In this document: positions 5,612-12,035 of the stretch, in pieces
How positions within the stretch are numbered: the stretch's first letter is position 1
Layout: each line of letters begins with the position of its first letter
Origin: Clostridiaceae bacterium
Lineage (GTDB): Bacteria; Bacillota; Clostridia; Lachnospirales; Lachnospiraceae
Length of the DNA stretch: 12,051 nucleotides
NCBI GenBank assembly: GCA_902362865.1
Contig: CABIYE010000030.1
Coordinates: forward strand, 29,404 to 41,454
Reading direction: 5' to 3'
The notes under the pieces: model-generated
Database searches by the model: none
What the model was told of the DNA's origin: nothing
What the model saw: only the letters and a program-made list of their open reading frames with translations
Position numbers and translations under genes: made by a program

Positions 5612-7579
5612 CTAACTCGCCTCATTGATATTTCGTTTGAAACCGATATACGTTGCTATCCAGTAAATACTATAAATTAGGAAGAAGATAATTAAATTCA
5701 AGCCAAAGTACATTAGATAAAGGTGTTTATCTCCCAAAATTTGTTGATACACATTATTCAATGACGACATCATCACGAAAGAACATAATATTGCTGATAT
5801 TGCAGGGACACAAAATAATATCAATAATTGTTTTCTGATTGTCTTAAATAGCGACTTGTCATTTATTCCTAATCTTCGCAAGGTCAGGTAGCGATATTTG
5901 TATTTAGTAGAGTCGCTCAATGATTGAACTGCCAAAATTGTCCCTACTGCGGAAATCAAGATAAATGCAATATACATAAACAGACTGACTACTATTGCAA
6001 CCATTGCTTTTTGTTGTTCTATTTCTGCACCTCTTACGTTTACTCTATACGATTCGTCATTTATTTCTCCATTTTCATCAACCTTTACTAATTGATGTTG
6101 CATATCTTCTTTTATCTTATTTTCTAATTCTGCGTCTGTATCTTCTTTTGTATCTATAATCAAATGATTTTCTGATACTTCAAGTCCTTGAGCATATTTA
6201 TCTGGAAGTACAACAACAAATCTGCCAGTATTAGTTATAGAGTTCCAATAAGACTTAGTGTCATATCCTTTTAATTTCAAATTTTTATTTGCTACTGTTA
6301 TGGTTTCAATATCTTTGTTATCTTCAACCTCATATGCAAACTTGCTATTTGTAACTATATAGTATTCGTTATCATTTAAAGAAAGCAACGGCATCTTTCT
6401 TAATTCTAGTAATCTATTATAATCACTTAACTTCAAGACTGGGTCAAAATCATAATATTCTGATTGGAAAAAATTTTGTACCTGATGATTCGGCTCTTTA
6501 TAAATGTCGTACTCAATGGTATTATCAATCGTATATTCTTCTTCAATTACTCGAATATATTCATCAAATACCTGCTTATCATCAAAGAGTTGTACATCAT
6601 ATGGTGCATTTAAATTCACGCTGATATCATACGAAGCTTTGTTGATACTAGAATAATTCAGAGCCAGCAGTGAAATTAAAATCAACATAGACAATGTACC
6701 AAATGTGAAGCTCATTGTTCTTGCTTTAGAAGCAAATGTTCTTGCTACAAACAGATTATCATTTTGATATTTCATTTTTTTATTCTTTAACAAAACAGTC
6801 AAGAACATATCTGCACAAGTTGTAGATATACCATAAATGCTGATAATCAACATGATTACGCTTACCATCAAATAGGTAAGTGTTTCTTGCTTATTAAAAT
6901 TATCCATAGTACAACGTGAATTCCAGAGAAAAAGAGAAATCGCACCAAGAATAATACTTAAAACAAAAATGACATTTCTTTTTTTACTGTCACGGAACAT
7001 TTTCTTTTCATTTTGTTTATCAAAGTAAAGAAAATCACGTATCGTCATTTTACTTATTCTTCTTAATAGATTAAGTAAAACCAAAACATAAATAGTTAAA
7101 AAATAAATTATCAATAGTCCAATAGAAACAAAATTCAAAGAAATAAAGAGAGTTTTTGGAATACCCAGTAAGTTTACAATTACTAACGACACAAACTGGC
7201 TGAATAAAAAGCCAATAGGAATAGCTAATACAAATGCTAAAATTCCCAACAGTATATTTTCAATTATAACTAAGTGGGCAATTTCTTTTTTCTTAATGCC
7301 AAGAAGCATATATGTTCCTAATTCTTTACTTCTTTTTTCAAACATAAATTTCGTTGTATAGTTGATCAAAAAGCATATCACAAAAATAATAAGGATATTT
7401 ACAGCGAACAATGAATTCTTAAATGCATCCATACTGGAACATAACTTTACAATTTCATCAGAACTTGCCACCAAATTAAAAGCAAATATAAGAGAAAAGG
7501 ATGCAGTAACGGTTATCAGATAAATCAAATAATCTTTAATATTTCTTTTTGTATTTCTATACGCTAACTTACCTAACAT
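5612..7579 (-). CDS. FtsX-type ABC permease with large extracellular domain, BceB-like
   Basis: This is a 655-residue permease with about ten membrane helices. The first four lie within residues 15-170, two more lie at about 203-255, and helix 7 is at about 292-309. A soluble segment of about 214 residues (about 310-523) follows, then three helices at the C-terminus. The large domain between helices 7 and 8 is the hallmark of BceB-type peptide-antibiotic detoxification permeases, and length and N-terminus (MLGKLAYRNTKRNIKDYLIYLIT) fit. I chose ATG at 7579, with GGAGG 11 bases upstream. GTG at 7591 would sit on the ribosome site itself. It overlaps the ATPase by 11 bases. By family knowledge it frees lipid-II-cycle intermediates from bound peptides and signals to the kinase. 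The antibiotic recognised is not evident. Confidence 0.92.
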   Translation of the reverse strand: MLGKLAYRNTKRNIKDYLIYLITVTASFSLIFAFNLVASSDEIVKLCSSMDAFKNSLFAVNILIIFVICFLINYTTKFMFEKRSKELGTYMLLGIKKKEIAHLVIIENILLGILAFVLAIPIGFLFSQFVSLVIVNLLGIPKTLFISLNFVSIGLLIIYFLTIYVLVLLNLLRRISKMTIRDFLYFDKQNEKKMFRDSKKRNVIFVLSIILGAISLFLWNSRCTMDNFNKQETLTYLMVSVIMLIISIYGISTTCADMFLTVLLKNKKMKYQNDNLFVARTFASKARTMSFTFGTLSMLILISLLALNYSSINKASYDISVNLNAPYDVQLFDDKQVFDEYIRVIEEEYTIDNTIEYDIYKEPNHQVQNFFQSEYYDFDPVLKLSDYNRLLELRKMPLLSLNDNEYYIVTNSKFAYEVEDNKDIETITVANKNLKLKGYDTKSYWNSITNTGRFVVVLPDKYAQGLEVSENHLIIDTKEDTDAELENKIKEDMQHQLVKVDENGEINDESYRVNVRGAEIEQQKAMVAIVVSLFMYIAFILISAVGTILAVQSLSDSTKYKYRYLTLRRLGINDKSLFKTIRKQLLILFCVPAISAILCSFVMMSSLNNVYQQILGDKHLYLMYFGLNLIIFFLIYSIYWIATYIGFKRNINEAS

Positions 7580-8339
7580 TTCCCACTTCACCTCCGAGCA
7601 AGGTTAATATATCCAGTATTTCATTGAAGAAATCTTTTCTGCTTTTTTCCCCTCTGAAAATTTCATTGAATATTTTACCGTCTTTCAAGAACAAAATACG
7701 TTCACAGAAAGACGCACTAAACGGGTCATGTGTTACCATTAAAATAGTAGCCTGCATTTTCTTGTTGATTTCAGACATTGTTTCCAGTAATAATCTGGAA
7801 GCTTTTGAGTCCAAAGCTCCCGTCGGTTCATCAGCTAAAATCAGTTTCGGTTCATTGATTAAGGCTCTAGCACAAGCACAACGCTGTTTTTGTCCGCCAG
7901 AAACTTCATAAGGAAATTTCGATAAAATATCACGAATACCCAATTTATCGGCGATAGCATGAACTCTTTTCTCAATATCAGTAGGGTTCTGTTTGTTGAT
8001 AACCAATGATAAAGAAATGTTTTCTCCAATCGTTAAAGTATCTAAAAGGTTGAAATCTTGAAAAATGAACCCTAGATTTTCACGTCTGAAATCAGCAAAA
8101 TCTTTATCCTTGATTTTGGTAATATCTTGATTATTGACTGTAATGTGTCCGCTGGTTACAGTATCAATCGTAGAGATACAGTTTAATAGGGTAGTCTTTC
8201 CAGAACCACTAGCTCCCATGATTGCGACAAATTCGCCCTTATCTACATACATAGAAATACCGTCTACTGCCTTTGTGATATTTCCAGAGTTACCCCCGTA
8301 GTATTTTTTTACTTGCTCTAAATTTAAAATGTGTTCCAT
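7569..8339 (-). CDS. ABC transporter ATP-binding protein, BceA-like (MacB/LolD type)
   Basis: This is a 256-residue ATPase. Walker A is GASGSGKTT (42-50), the Q-loop glutamine is Q94 and the signature is VSGGQ (146-150). Walker B is LILADEP (167-172) and the switch histidine is H204. The sequence DEPTGALDS and the spacing are typical of ATPases that partner FtsX-type permeases. The ATG at 8339 is preceded by AAGGAG 9 bases away; a longer upstream frame lacks support. It is first in the operon order ATPase, permease, regulator, kinase. This is the order of MbrABCD in streptococci, whereas B. subtilis bceRSAB puts the regulators first. It powers the permease encoded next. Confidence 0.93.
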   Translation of the reverse strand: MEHILNLEQVKKYYGGNSGNITKAVDGISMYVDKGEFVAIMGASGSGKTTLLNCISTIDTVTSGHITVNNQDITKIKDKDFADFRRENLGFIFQDFNLLDTLTIGENISLSLVINKQNPTDIEKRVHAIADKLGIRDILSKFPYEVSGGQKQRCACARALINEPKLILADEPTGALDSKASRLLLETMSEINKKMQATILMVTHDPFSASFCERILFLKDGKIFNEIFRGEKSRKDFFNEILDILTLLGGEVGNVR

Positions 8340-8392
8340 TAAAAATCGCTCCTTTCTTCCTGCCACATTTATTTGTTTTGGAATACAATTAA

Positions 8393-8435
8393 ATTATAGC
8401 AAGGGCAGTATTCAATTACACTTACAGTTTTGAAA
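8393..8435 (-). promoter_or_regulatory. Candidate activator-dependent promoter of the BceAB-RS operon
   Basis: A consensus -10 TATAAT (8398-8393 on the minus strand) has a poor -35, GTGTAA, at 17-bp spacing (8421-8416). Immediately upstream lies TTTCA-AAAC-TGTAA (8435-8422), close to the TNACA-N4-TGTAA arrangement known for BceR-type binding boxes. A weak -35 next to an activator box fits response-regulator-dependent induction. Placement is by eye. Confidence 0.5.
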
Positions 8436-8448
8436 GTAAACAGAGAGT

Positions 8449-8504
8449 AAAAGAGCCGTGATAATGCAGATCACAATTCTGTGAAGCATTTCCACGACCC
8501 TTTT
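8449..8504 (-). terminator. Terminator-like hairpin between XRE operon and BceA
   Basis: A long imperfect inverted repeat spans this interval. The outer arms AAAAGAG and CCCTTTT, an inner GTG/CAC, ATGC/GCAT and TCAC/GTGA surround an AATTCT loop. It starts one base after the stop of the Spo0A-C-like gene. CTCTTTT closes it on the minus strand and AAAAGGG on the other side, so it could act in either direction. It separates the XRE operon from the transporter promoter. Confidence 0.6.
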
Positions 8505-8505
8505 A

Positions 8506-8736
8506 TTATAATTTTACCTTTGTCTTTTTCGTAATGGTATAAATGTATTCCTCTGGTGTAGGGCGTTTATTTCCAAAATACTTTTTGAAATTTGCCTGCA
8601 CTTCTGGGTCGGTGCTGTTCATAGCTTCATCAATCGTTGCTTCAATATCCGCCCGAACATCAGCCAATGATACACCGCCAGCTTTTGCTCCTGCTTTCAA
8701 GGCTTTTTTAATATCTCGTTTTTTAAGTCCTATCAT
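8506..8736 (-). CDS. Small Spo0A C-terminal-like protein, copy 2
   Basis: This is a 76-residue basic protein, starting [38 protein letters not shown]. It ends with [21 protein letters not shown]. It is nearly identical to the protein at 3524-3748 and has the same resemblance to the last part of the Spo0A effector domain, without a receiver. ATG at 8736 is preceded by GAGGTAA. The gene is the last of the XRE operon, 31 bases after the membrane protein, and is followed at once by a terminator. It may be a small DNA-binding protein that interferes with host sporulation genes or regulates the cargo. Both roles are inference. Confidence 0.75.
   Translation of the reverse strand: MIGLKKRDIKKALKAGAKAGGVSLADVRADIEATIDEAMNSTDPEVQANFKKYFGNKRPTPEEYIYTITKKTKVKL
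8521..8736 (-). repeat. 216-bp direct repeat, copy 2 (partner 3533-3748)
   Basis: This is the coding portion of the Spo0A-C-like gene, about 90% identical to 3533-3748 and in the same orientation. Together the two copies bracket about 4.8 kb carrying the complete BceAB-RS operon. Confidence 0.85.
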
Positions 8737-8767
8737 AGTATTACCTCATCATAATTTAGCGAATGTT

Positions 8768-9193
8768 TTAAAAATGTTTTTCAAAATGTTTATACAGAAC
8801 AATCCCTAAAAATGTTTGCAGTAGGAATAACCCAAAGATAACTCCTATAATCCAAGCTTCAATATGAAGTAACGCAAATACAAACGCAACAAACAAGTAC
8901 ACGAAGGTCATTATCTGATACACTAAAGAACCAGCTTTCATTCTTAAAAATACTTTTCTTTCATCAACATTATTGATGTGATTTTCTCTATTTATATTTT
9001 CCAATTTTTCTTTATTTTTTGGCATTTCATAATAACAAATTTTCAATAATTGAACACCAGAAGCAAAAGCTAAACCAAGCCCTATTGCATAAAAAAGTGT
9101 AGAGTAGTAGTCAGTATCAATAACGAAATATCCAAAACATATAAAGATTATGCCTATAATAATTTCAATGATAAATGGTAATTTTTTCTTCAT
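8768..9193 (-). CDS. Four-TM small membrane protein, unknown function
   Basis: This is a 141-residue protein with hydrophobic segments at about 7-25, 29-48, 90-110 and 112-131. A hydrophilic loop between the pairs contains NNVDERKVFLRMKAGSLVYQ. The DER motif followed by an amphipathic stretch and a membrane pair recurs in the neighbour at 9217-9630, so the two are probably distant paralogs. I chose ATG at 9193, with AAAGGTGG upstream. GTG at 9205 would overlap that site. It sits between the other membrane protein and the Spo0A-C-like gene in one operon. I do not recognise a function; small XRE-linked membrane proteins of this kind are common in Firmicutes. Confidence 0.75.
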   Translation of the reverse strand: MKKKLPFIIEIIIGIIFICFGYFVIDTDYYSTLFYAIGLGLAFASGVQLLKICYYEMPKNKEKLENINRENHINNVDERKVFLRMKAGSLVYQIMTFVYLFVAFVFALLHIEAWIIGVIFGLFLLQTFLGIVLYKHFEKHF

Positions 9194-9216
9194 TGTTAAT
9201 TCCACCTTTCAAAAGA

Positions 9217-9630
9217 CTACATTTTCTTATCTAAATAACGAGCTGTTATAACCCATGTGATTTGTCCGATAGCAATAACTCCTACTATCGAAAAAAATAC
9301 AACTTTACTCATATATCCCATAAAGATAAGAGCAAATAATACAAGAACCAATAATGTAAGTGTTACTTTATAAGCATTCGCAAGAGAAGCATTAGTAATT
9401 GCGATATTTCTTTCATCATTTTCTAATATTTGCATTTCTTTTGTCGGCTTACTGAATATATCACACCCCATTAAAATCAATATTATTCCAATAAGTGTTG
9501 TACCATAGACAACCAAATCTGGACGAGGTACAGGTAATAGTTGATGTACTCCTAAACCATAAGTTAGTAAACCACCTAAAAGAACTATTACACCGACAAA
9601 TAATTCTACTTTTTGTATCTTATGCTTCAT
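9217..9630 (-). CDS. Four-TM membrane protein, DUF2178-like
   Basis: This is a 137-residue protein with two N-terminal membrane segments at about 10-28 and 40-57. A loop follows with LENDERNIAITNASLANAY, then two more segments at about 86-104 and 108-129. The E.DER.I.I...A pattern before a membrane pair is typical of the DUF2178 family, which often lies beside XRE regulators. The ATG overlaps the XRE stop by 4 bases (ATGA), so the two are translationally coupled. This suggests that the membrane protein and the repressor form one functional unit. No enzymatic motif is visible. The DUF assignment is from memory of the family pattern. Confidence 0.75.
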   Translation of the reverse strand: MKHKIQKVELFVGVIVLLGGLLTYGLGVHQLLPVPRPDLVVYGTTLIGIILILMGCDIFSKPTKEMQILENDERNIAITNASLANAYKVTLTLLVLVLFALIFMGYMSKVVFFSIVGVIAIGQITWVITARYLDKKM

Positions 9631-9830
9631 TTACTTTCCTCCTCATAAATAAAAATTTCTTCAATGCTCATTTGAAAGTACCTTGCAATTTTAAAGGCTA
9701 ACATAATAGAGGGATTGTAGCGTCCATTTTCTAAAGAGCCTATTGTTTGACGAGATACTTCAAGAGCAGTCGCTAAATCTTCTTGTTTAATACCTCTTTG
9801 TTTTCGTAATTCTTCTAAACGATTTTTCAC
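9627..9830 (-). CDS. Short XRE-family (Cro/CI-type) transcriptional regulator
   Basis: This is a 67-residue protein that is essentially one helix-turn-helix domain: NRLEELRKQRGIKQEDLATALEVSRQTIGSLENGRYNPSIMLAFKIARYFQMSIEEIFIYEE. I chose GTG at 9830, with AAAGGGG 6 bases upstream. The longer frame to 9911 would run through the promoter and operator region and lacks a ribosome site. It is the first gene of its operon and has a strong promoter flanked by an operator-like palindrome, so autoregulation is likely. Related short XRE proteins (YozG type) accompany DUF2178-like membrane proteins. Confidence 0.88.
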   Translation of the reverse strand: MKNRLEELRKQRGIKQEDLATALEVSRQTIGSLENGRYNPSIMLAFKIARYFQMSIEEIFIYEEESK

Positions 9831-9854
9831 AACATACCCCTTTCTTGAACGAAT

Positions 9855-9870
9855 GGAAAGTTTACTTTCC
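9855..9870. promoter_or_regulatory. Palindromic operator candidate for the XRE regulator
   Basis: GGAAAGTTTACTTTCC has 7-base arms around TT and lies just downstream of the -10, near the expected transcription start. An extra half-site, ACTTTCC, lies at 9916-9922, immediately upstream of the -35. Sites on both sides of the promoter fit repression by a dimeric XRE protein. Confidence 0.55.
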
Positions 9871-9882
9871 TTTTCTAATCTT

Positions 9883-9911
9883 ATGATACTCCTGCGAGCA
9901 AAGAATGTCAA
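9883..9911 (-). promoter_or_regulatory. Promoter of the XRE operon
   Basis: On the minus strand, -35 TTGACA (9911-9906) and -10 TATCAT (9888-9883) are separated by exactly 17 bases. The promoter starts only about 20 bases after the orf13 stop, with no terminator between. The XRE operon can therefore be read from this promoter and probably also from the conjugation operon. Confidence 0.75.
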
Positions 9912-9930
9912 GCAAACTTTCCATATTTTA

Positions 9931-10842
9931 TTAACCTACAATCTTCCAGTTGCTATCCTTATGTAATACAAGCTCATACTGCGATACTTGCGTCGCTTTT
10001 GTCTGATTATCAAGGAACTTCACGGCAACCTTGACTTTTACATTGTCGCCGTCCTTTATAAAGATAGGGTTTACCAATTCAGAATAAAAGTAGTCCCTGC
10101 CGATAGGTTCAAGCACATTTCCCGATACATAGTAAGCAAGTTCTTTTTCTGTAGCTGTCGGGTAGAGCTTAAAGAATGTTTCCAAAAATGAGGTAGCGTC
10201 ATTTACGGTATCAGCGTCCACGCTTGCGTCTGCTTCTGGTGTCTTTGGCTCATAGTCTGATTTTTCGATTGCTGGTGCAAGGGTAGGGTTCTGAACGATT
10301 ACCATATCCCCGTCAGCGTCCACATGGACTTTCACGGTATAGGTTGCTTTAATTGCTGTTGTCTGTTCTCCCTCTTTTATCTGCTGATCTACTTCGTAGG
10401 TGGCAGAAAAAGTGTCCGTTCCCGACTGTTCGATATTCCACACAATCACATCTGTAACCGTGGAACTGGTCGGTATATCGGTTCTAATGGTATCCACATT
10501 CAAGTCCTGCAATTCCTTTGTCAGATAACCGTTGATTGCCTGCGTTCTTGCTTCAATCGCTTCTTTGCTGTTATTCCATGTGTAATAGGACTTCGCAAAG
10601 TTCTTCACGAAATTTTCTATCCCGTTGGTGTCCTGCAAGCGAAGTTCAATGATTTCTTTTTCATGGGTCGTGTGCTGGTCGATAGCCGTAAAATTCTTAT
10701 ACACCCCGAAGCTCACGCTTGCAATAAGTACCACCCACAACGCAATCACGGCTTTCTTATGTGTGCCTACCTTAACAGTACGCACCTTTTTTTCTTTTGG
10801 TTCTTTGATAGTTTCTGTCTGTTTCTTATTCTTCTTAAACAT
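9931..10842 (-). CDS. orf13: Tn916 Orf13 / TcpC-like conjugal transfer protein
   Basis: This is a 303-residue protein with a basic cytoplasmic N-terminus (KKNKKQTETIKEPKEKKVRTVKVGTHKK) and one membrane segment at about 32-48 (ALWVVLIASVSFGVYKNF). The rest is extracytoplasmic. Stretches such as HEKEIIELRLQDTNGIENFVKNFAK, LNVDTIRTDIPTSSTV and LYPTATEKELAYYVSGN match what I recall of Tn916 Orf13. TcpC-family proteins form a bitopic trimer homologous to VirB8 and help build the conjugation channel. ATG at 10842 has AAAGGAC upstream and follows orf14 by 15 bases. It marks the conserved end of the transfer operon, after which cargo begins. Confidence 0.93.
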   Translation of the reverse strand: MFKKNKKQTETIKEPKEKKVRTVKVGTHKKAVIALWVVLIASVSFGVYKNFTAIDQHTTHEKEIIELRLQDTNGIENFVKNFAKSYYTWNNSKEAIEARTQAINGYLTKELQDLNVDTIRTDIPTSSTVTDVIVWNIEQSGTDTFSATYEVDQQIKEGEQTTAIKATYTVKVHVDADGDMVIVQNPTLAPAIEKSDYEPKTPEADASVDADTVNDATSFLETFFKLYPTATEKELAYYVSGNVLEPIGRDYFYSELVNPIFIKDGDNVKVKVAVKFLDNQTKATQVSQYELVLHKDSNWKIVG

Positions 10843-10857
10843 ATTTTCAAGTCCTTT

Positions 10858-11865
10858 CTATTGTTTTACTCGTCCTGCACCGATTAAGTGCTGTTGCCAG
10901 TAACTACTACTTAGGTCTGCATATCCTATCGGGTTGCCTGCATGGTACATCTGTGTCGGCGAAACGAGAATACCAACGTGTGTTACATAACTTCCAGCAT
11001 TATAGGTAGAATGAAAAAACACCAAGTCCCCAGCCTTTGCCTGCGAAAGTGGAAGATGTTGGGTAGCGTCATACTGTGCTTGTGCCGTTCTCGGTAAGGA
11101 GATACCAGCTTTTCCATAACACCATTGCGTCAGTCCCGAACAGTCAAAAGAAGTGTTGGGATTGCTACCGCCATACACATATTTCCAGCCTTGATATTTC
11201 AACGCTTCATTCATTACCTTTTGTGCCAGCTCTCCCGATACCTGCGAAACAGTTAAATACTGATTGACTAATTCCACATAGAACATATTTCCATAGCCAT
11301 ACCGCCAGCCCCCGTTCTTCGCAACAGCTATCGGGTTGGTGTAGGTTATTTTCTTTCCACCCGATTTCTCACGAGCGAAGCTCTCTGCAAGATTAAAAGT
11401 GTGTTTCTTTCCTTTTCCTGCCACATATCCCACATAGCCACCGCCATAGTTATAGGACTGTATCGCTACATTCAAATCGTCGATACCTTGATTTTTGCAG
11501 GAAGAAAGCAGGGACGCAAAATACTTACACCCCTGCTTGATTGAACTTTCTGTATCTAAAGAGTTAGGTGGTAAACCAAGACTTTCCGAACTCTGCATAA
11601 CATCTTCTGCCGTACCGCCACTTTCTACTTGAATGATAGCAAGCAGTACATTGACATACTCGGAGATACCGTTTTCTCTGGCGTATTTTTCCACCATAGG
11701 CTGATGTTTCAAAACTTCTGCGGATAGGTTCATACCCGTAATGCCAGAAGAAAAGTTGCTGTTCTCGTCGTCGCTGTCCGCACTAATCAACACCCCAAAG
11801 AAAAGCACCAGAGAAAATAGGATAGGAAACAGACTGCCAATGAGAGCGATATGTTTCAGTTTCAT
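10858..11865 (-). CDS. orf14: Tn916 Orf14-like conjugation cell-wall hydrolase (lysozyme-like + NlpC/P60)
   Basis: This is a 335-residue two-domain enzyme with one N-terminal membrane segment, at about 6-28. A lysozyme/transglycosylase-like domain follows, with catalytic-type E81 in LLAIIQVESGG and the QSYNYGGGYVGYV motif. The C-terminal NlpC/P60 endopeptidase domain has C242 (FDCSGLTQW), H296 (THVGI) and H308. It locally opens peptidoglycan so the conjugation channel can pass. I chose ATG at 11865: it overlaps the orf15 stop as ATGA, has AAAGGAC upstream, and aligns with the family start before the membrane helix. The open frame continuing upstream to 11985 would add 40 hydrophilic residues lying over the orf15 tail. 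Length agrees with Tn916 Orf14 (about 333). Confidence 0.94.
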   Translation of the reverse strand: MKLKHIALIGSLFPILFSLVLFFGVLISADSDDENSNFSSGITGMNLSAEVLKHQPMVEKYARENGISEYVNVLLAIIQVESGGTAEDVMQSSESLGLPPNSLDTESSIKQGCKYFASLLSSCKNQGIDDLNVAIQSYNYGGGYVGYVAGKGKKHTFNLAESFAREKSGGKKITYTNPIAVAKNGGWRYGYGNMFYVELVNQYLTVSQVSGELAQKVMNEALKYQGWKYVYGGSNPNTSFDCSGLTQWCYGKAGISLPRTAQAQYDATQHLPLSQAKAGDLVFFHSTYNAGSYVTHVGILVSPTQMYHAGNPIGYADLSSSYWQQHLIGAGRVKQ

Positions 11866-11960
11866 TTTTTCTTCTGTCCTTTCTTTGTTACAAGGCTTCG
11901 GTTTTTCTCTTTGGTCTGCTGGTTCTTTTGGACGGTTTGCGTCTGCTGAACCTTTGTCCT
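11862..11960 (-). pseudogene. orf15: C-terminal remnant of Tn916 Orf15-like transfer protein
   Basis: In the frame overlapping the orf14 start, the sequence reads RTKVQQTQTVQKNQQTKEKNRSLVTKKGQKKK and stops with TGA at 11862. Such a glutamine-, threonine- and lysine-rich tail, coupled by ATGA to orf14, fits the end of Orf15, a large polytopic channel protein. Upstream of about 11960 the frame stays open but becomes hydrophobic and unlike Orf15 (LYHI, CQLF, SLFSRLYL). At the same place a plus-strand gene start appears. I infer that orf15 was cut here by an insertion; the left boundary is approximate. Confidence 0.5.
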
Positions 11961-11978
11961 GATGTGGTATAAAAAAAG

Positions 11979-12012
11979 TTGACACCCCATTCTCAAGGAT
12001 TTGAGATATAAT
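11979..12012 (+). promoter_or_regulatory. Promoter-like hexamers with internal dyad
   Basis: A perfect TTGACA (11979-11984) and a perfect TATAAT (12007-12012) are present but are 22 bases apart, longer than the normal 16-18. A 6-base inverted repeat, TCTCAA-GGAT-TTGAGA (11991-12006), fills the space directly before the -10. The arrangement may be a deliberately weak or protein-activated promoter for the gene at 12036. Confidence 0.4.
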
Positions 12013-12035
12013 CTAGAGAATAAGGAGTGAACAAA

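Noticed and set aside
5599..5618. Hairpin spanning the BceB stop codon (GAGCTAG/CTAACTC) as a terminator
   Set aside because: The stem is short, has a wobble pair and no T run follows, and the response regulator 58 bases on belongs to the same operon.
7549..7911. Plus-strand open frame of 120 codons opposite the BceA-like gene
   Set aside because: It is a shadow of conserved Walker B and signature coding sequence; no start signals.
9627..9911. Longer XRE protein starting at 9911
   Set aside because: The extension would be translated from within the promoter and across the operator; GTG at 9830 has a good ribosome site and gives the normal domain length.
10324..10887. Plus-strand open frame of 187 codons over orf13
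   Set aside because: It is antisense to a well-recognised TcpC-type gene; the cysteine- and phenylalanine-rich translation looks like a shadow frame.
11866..11985. N-terminal extension of orf14 by 40 residues
   Set aside because: It overlaps the orf15 tail and part of the suspected insertion. The internal ATG has a ribosome site, an ATGA overlap and the family-typical start.
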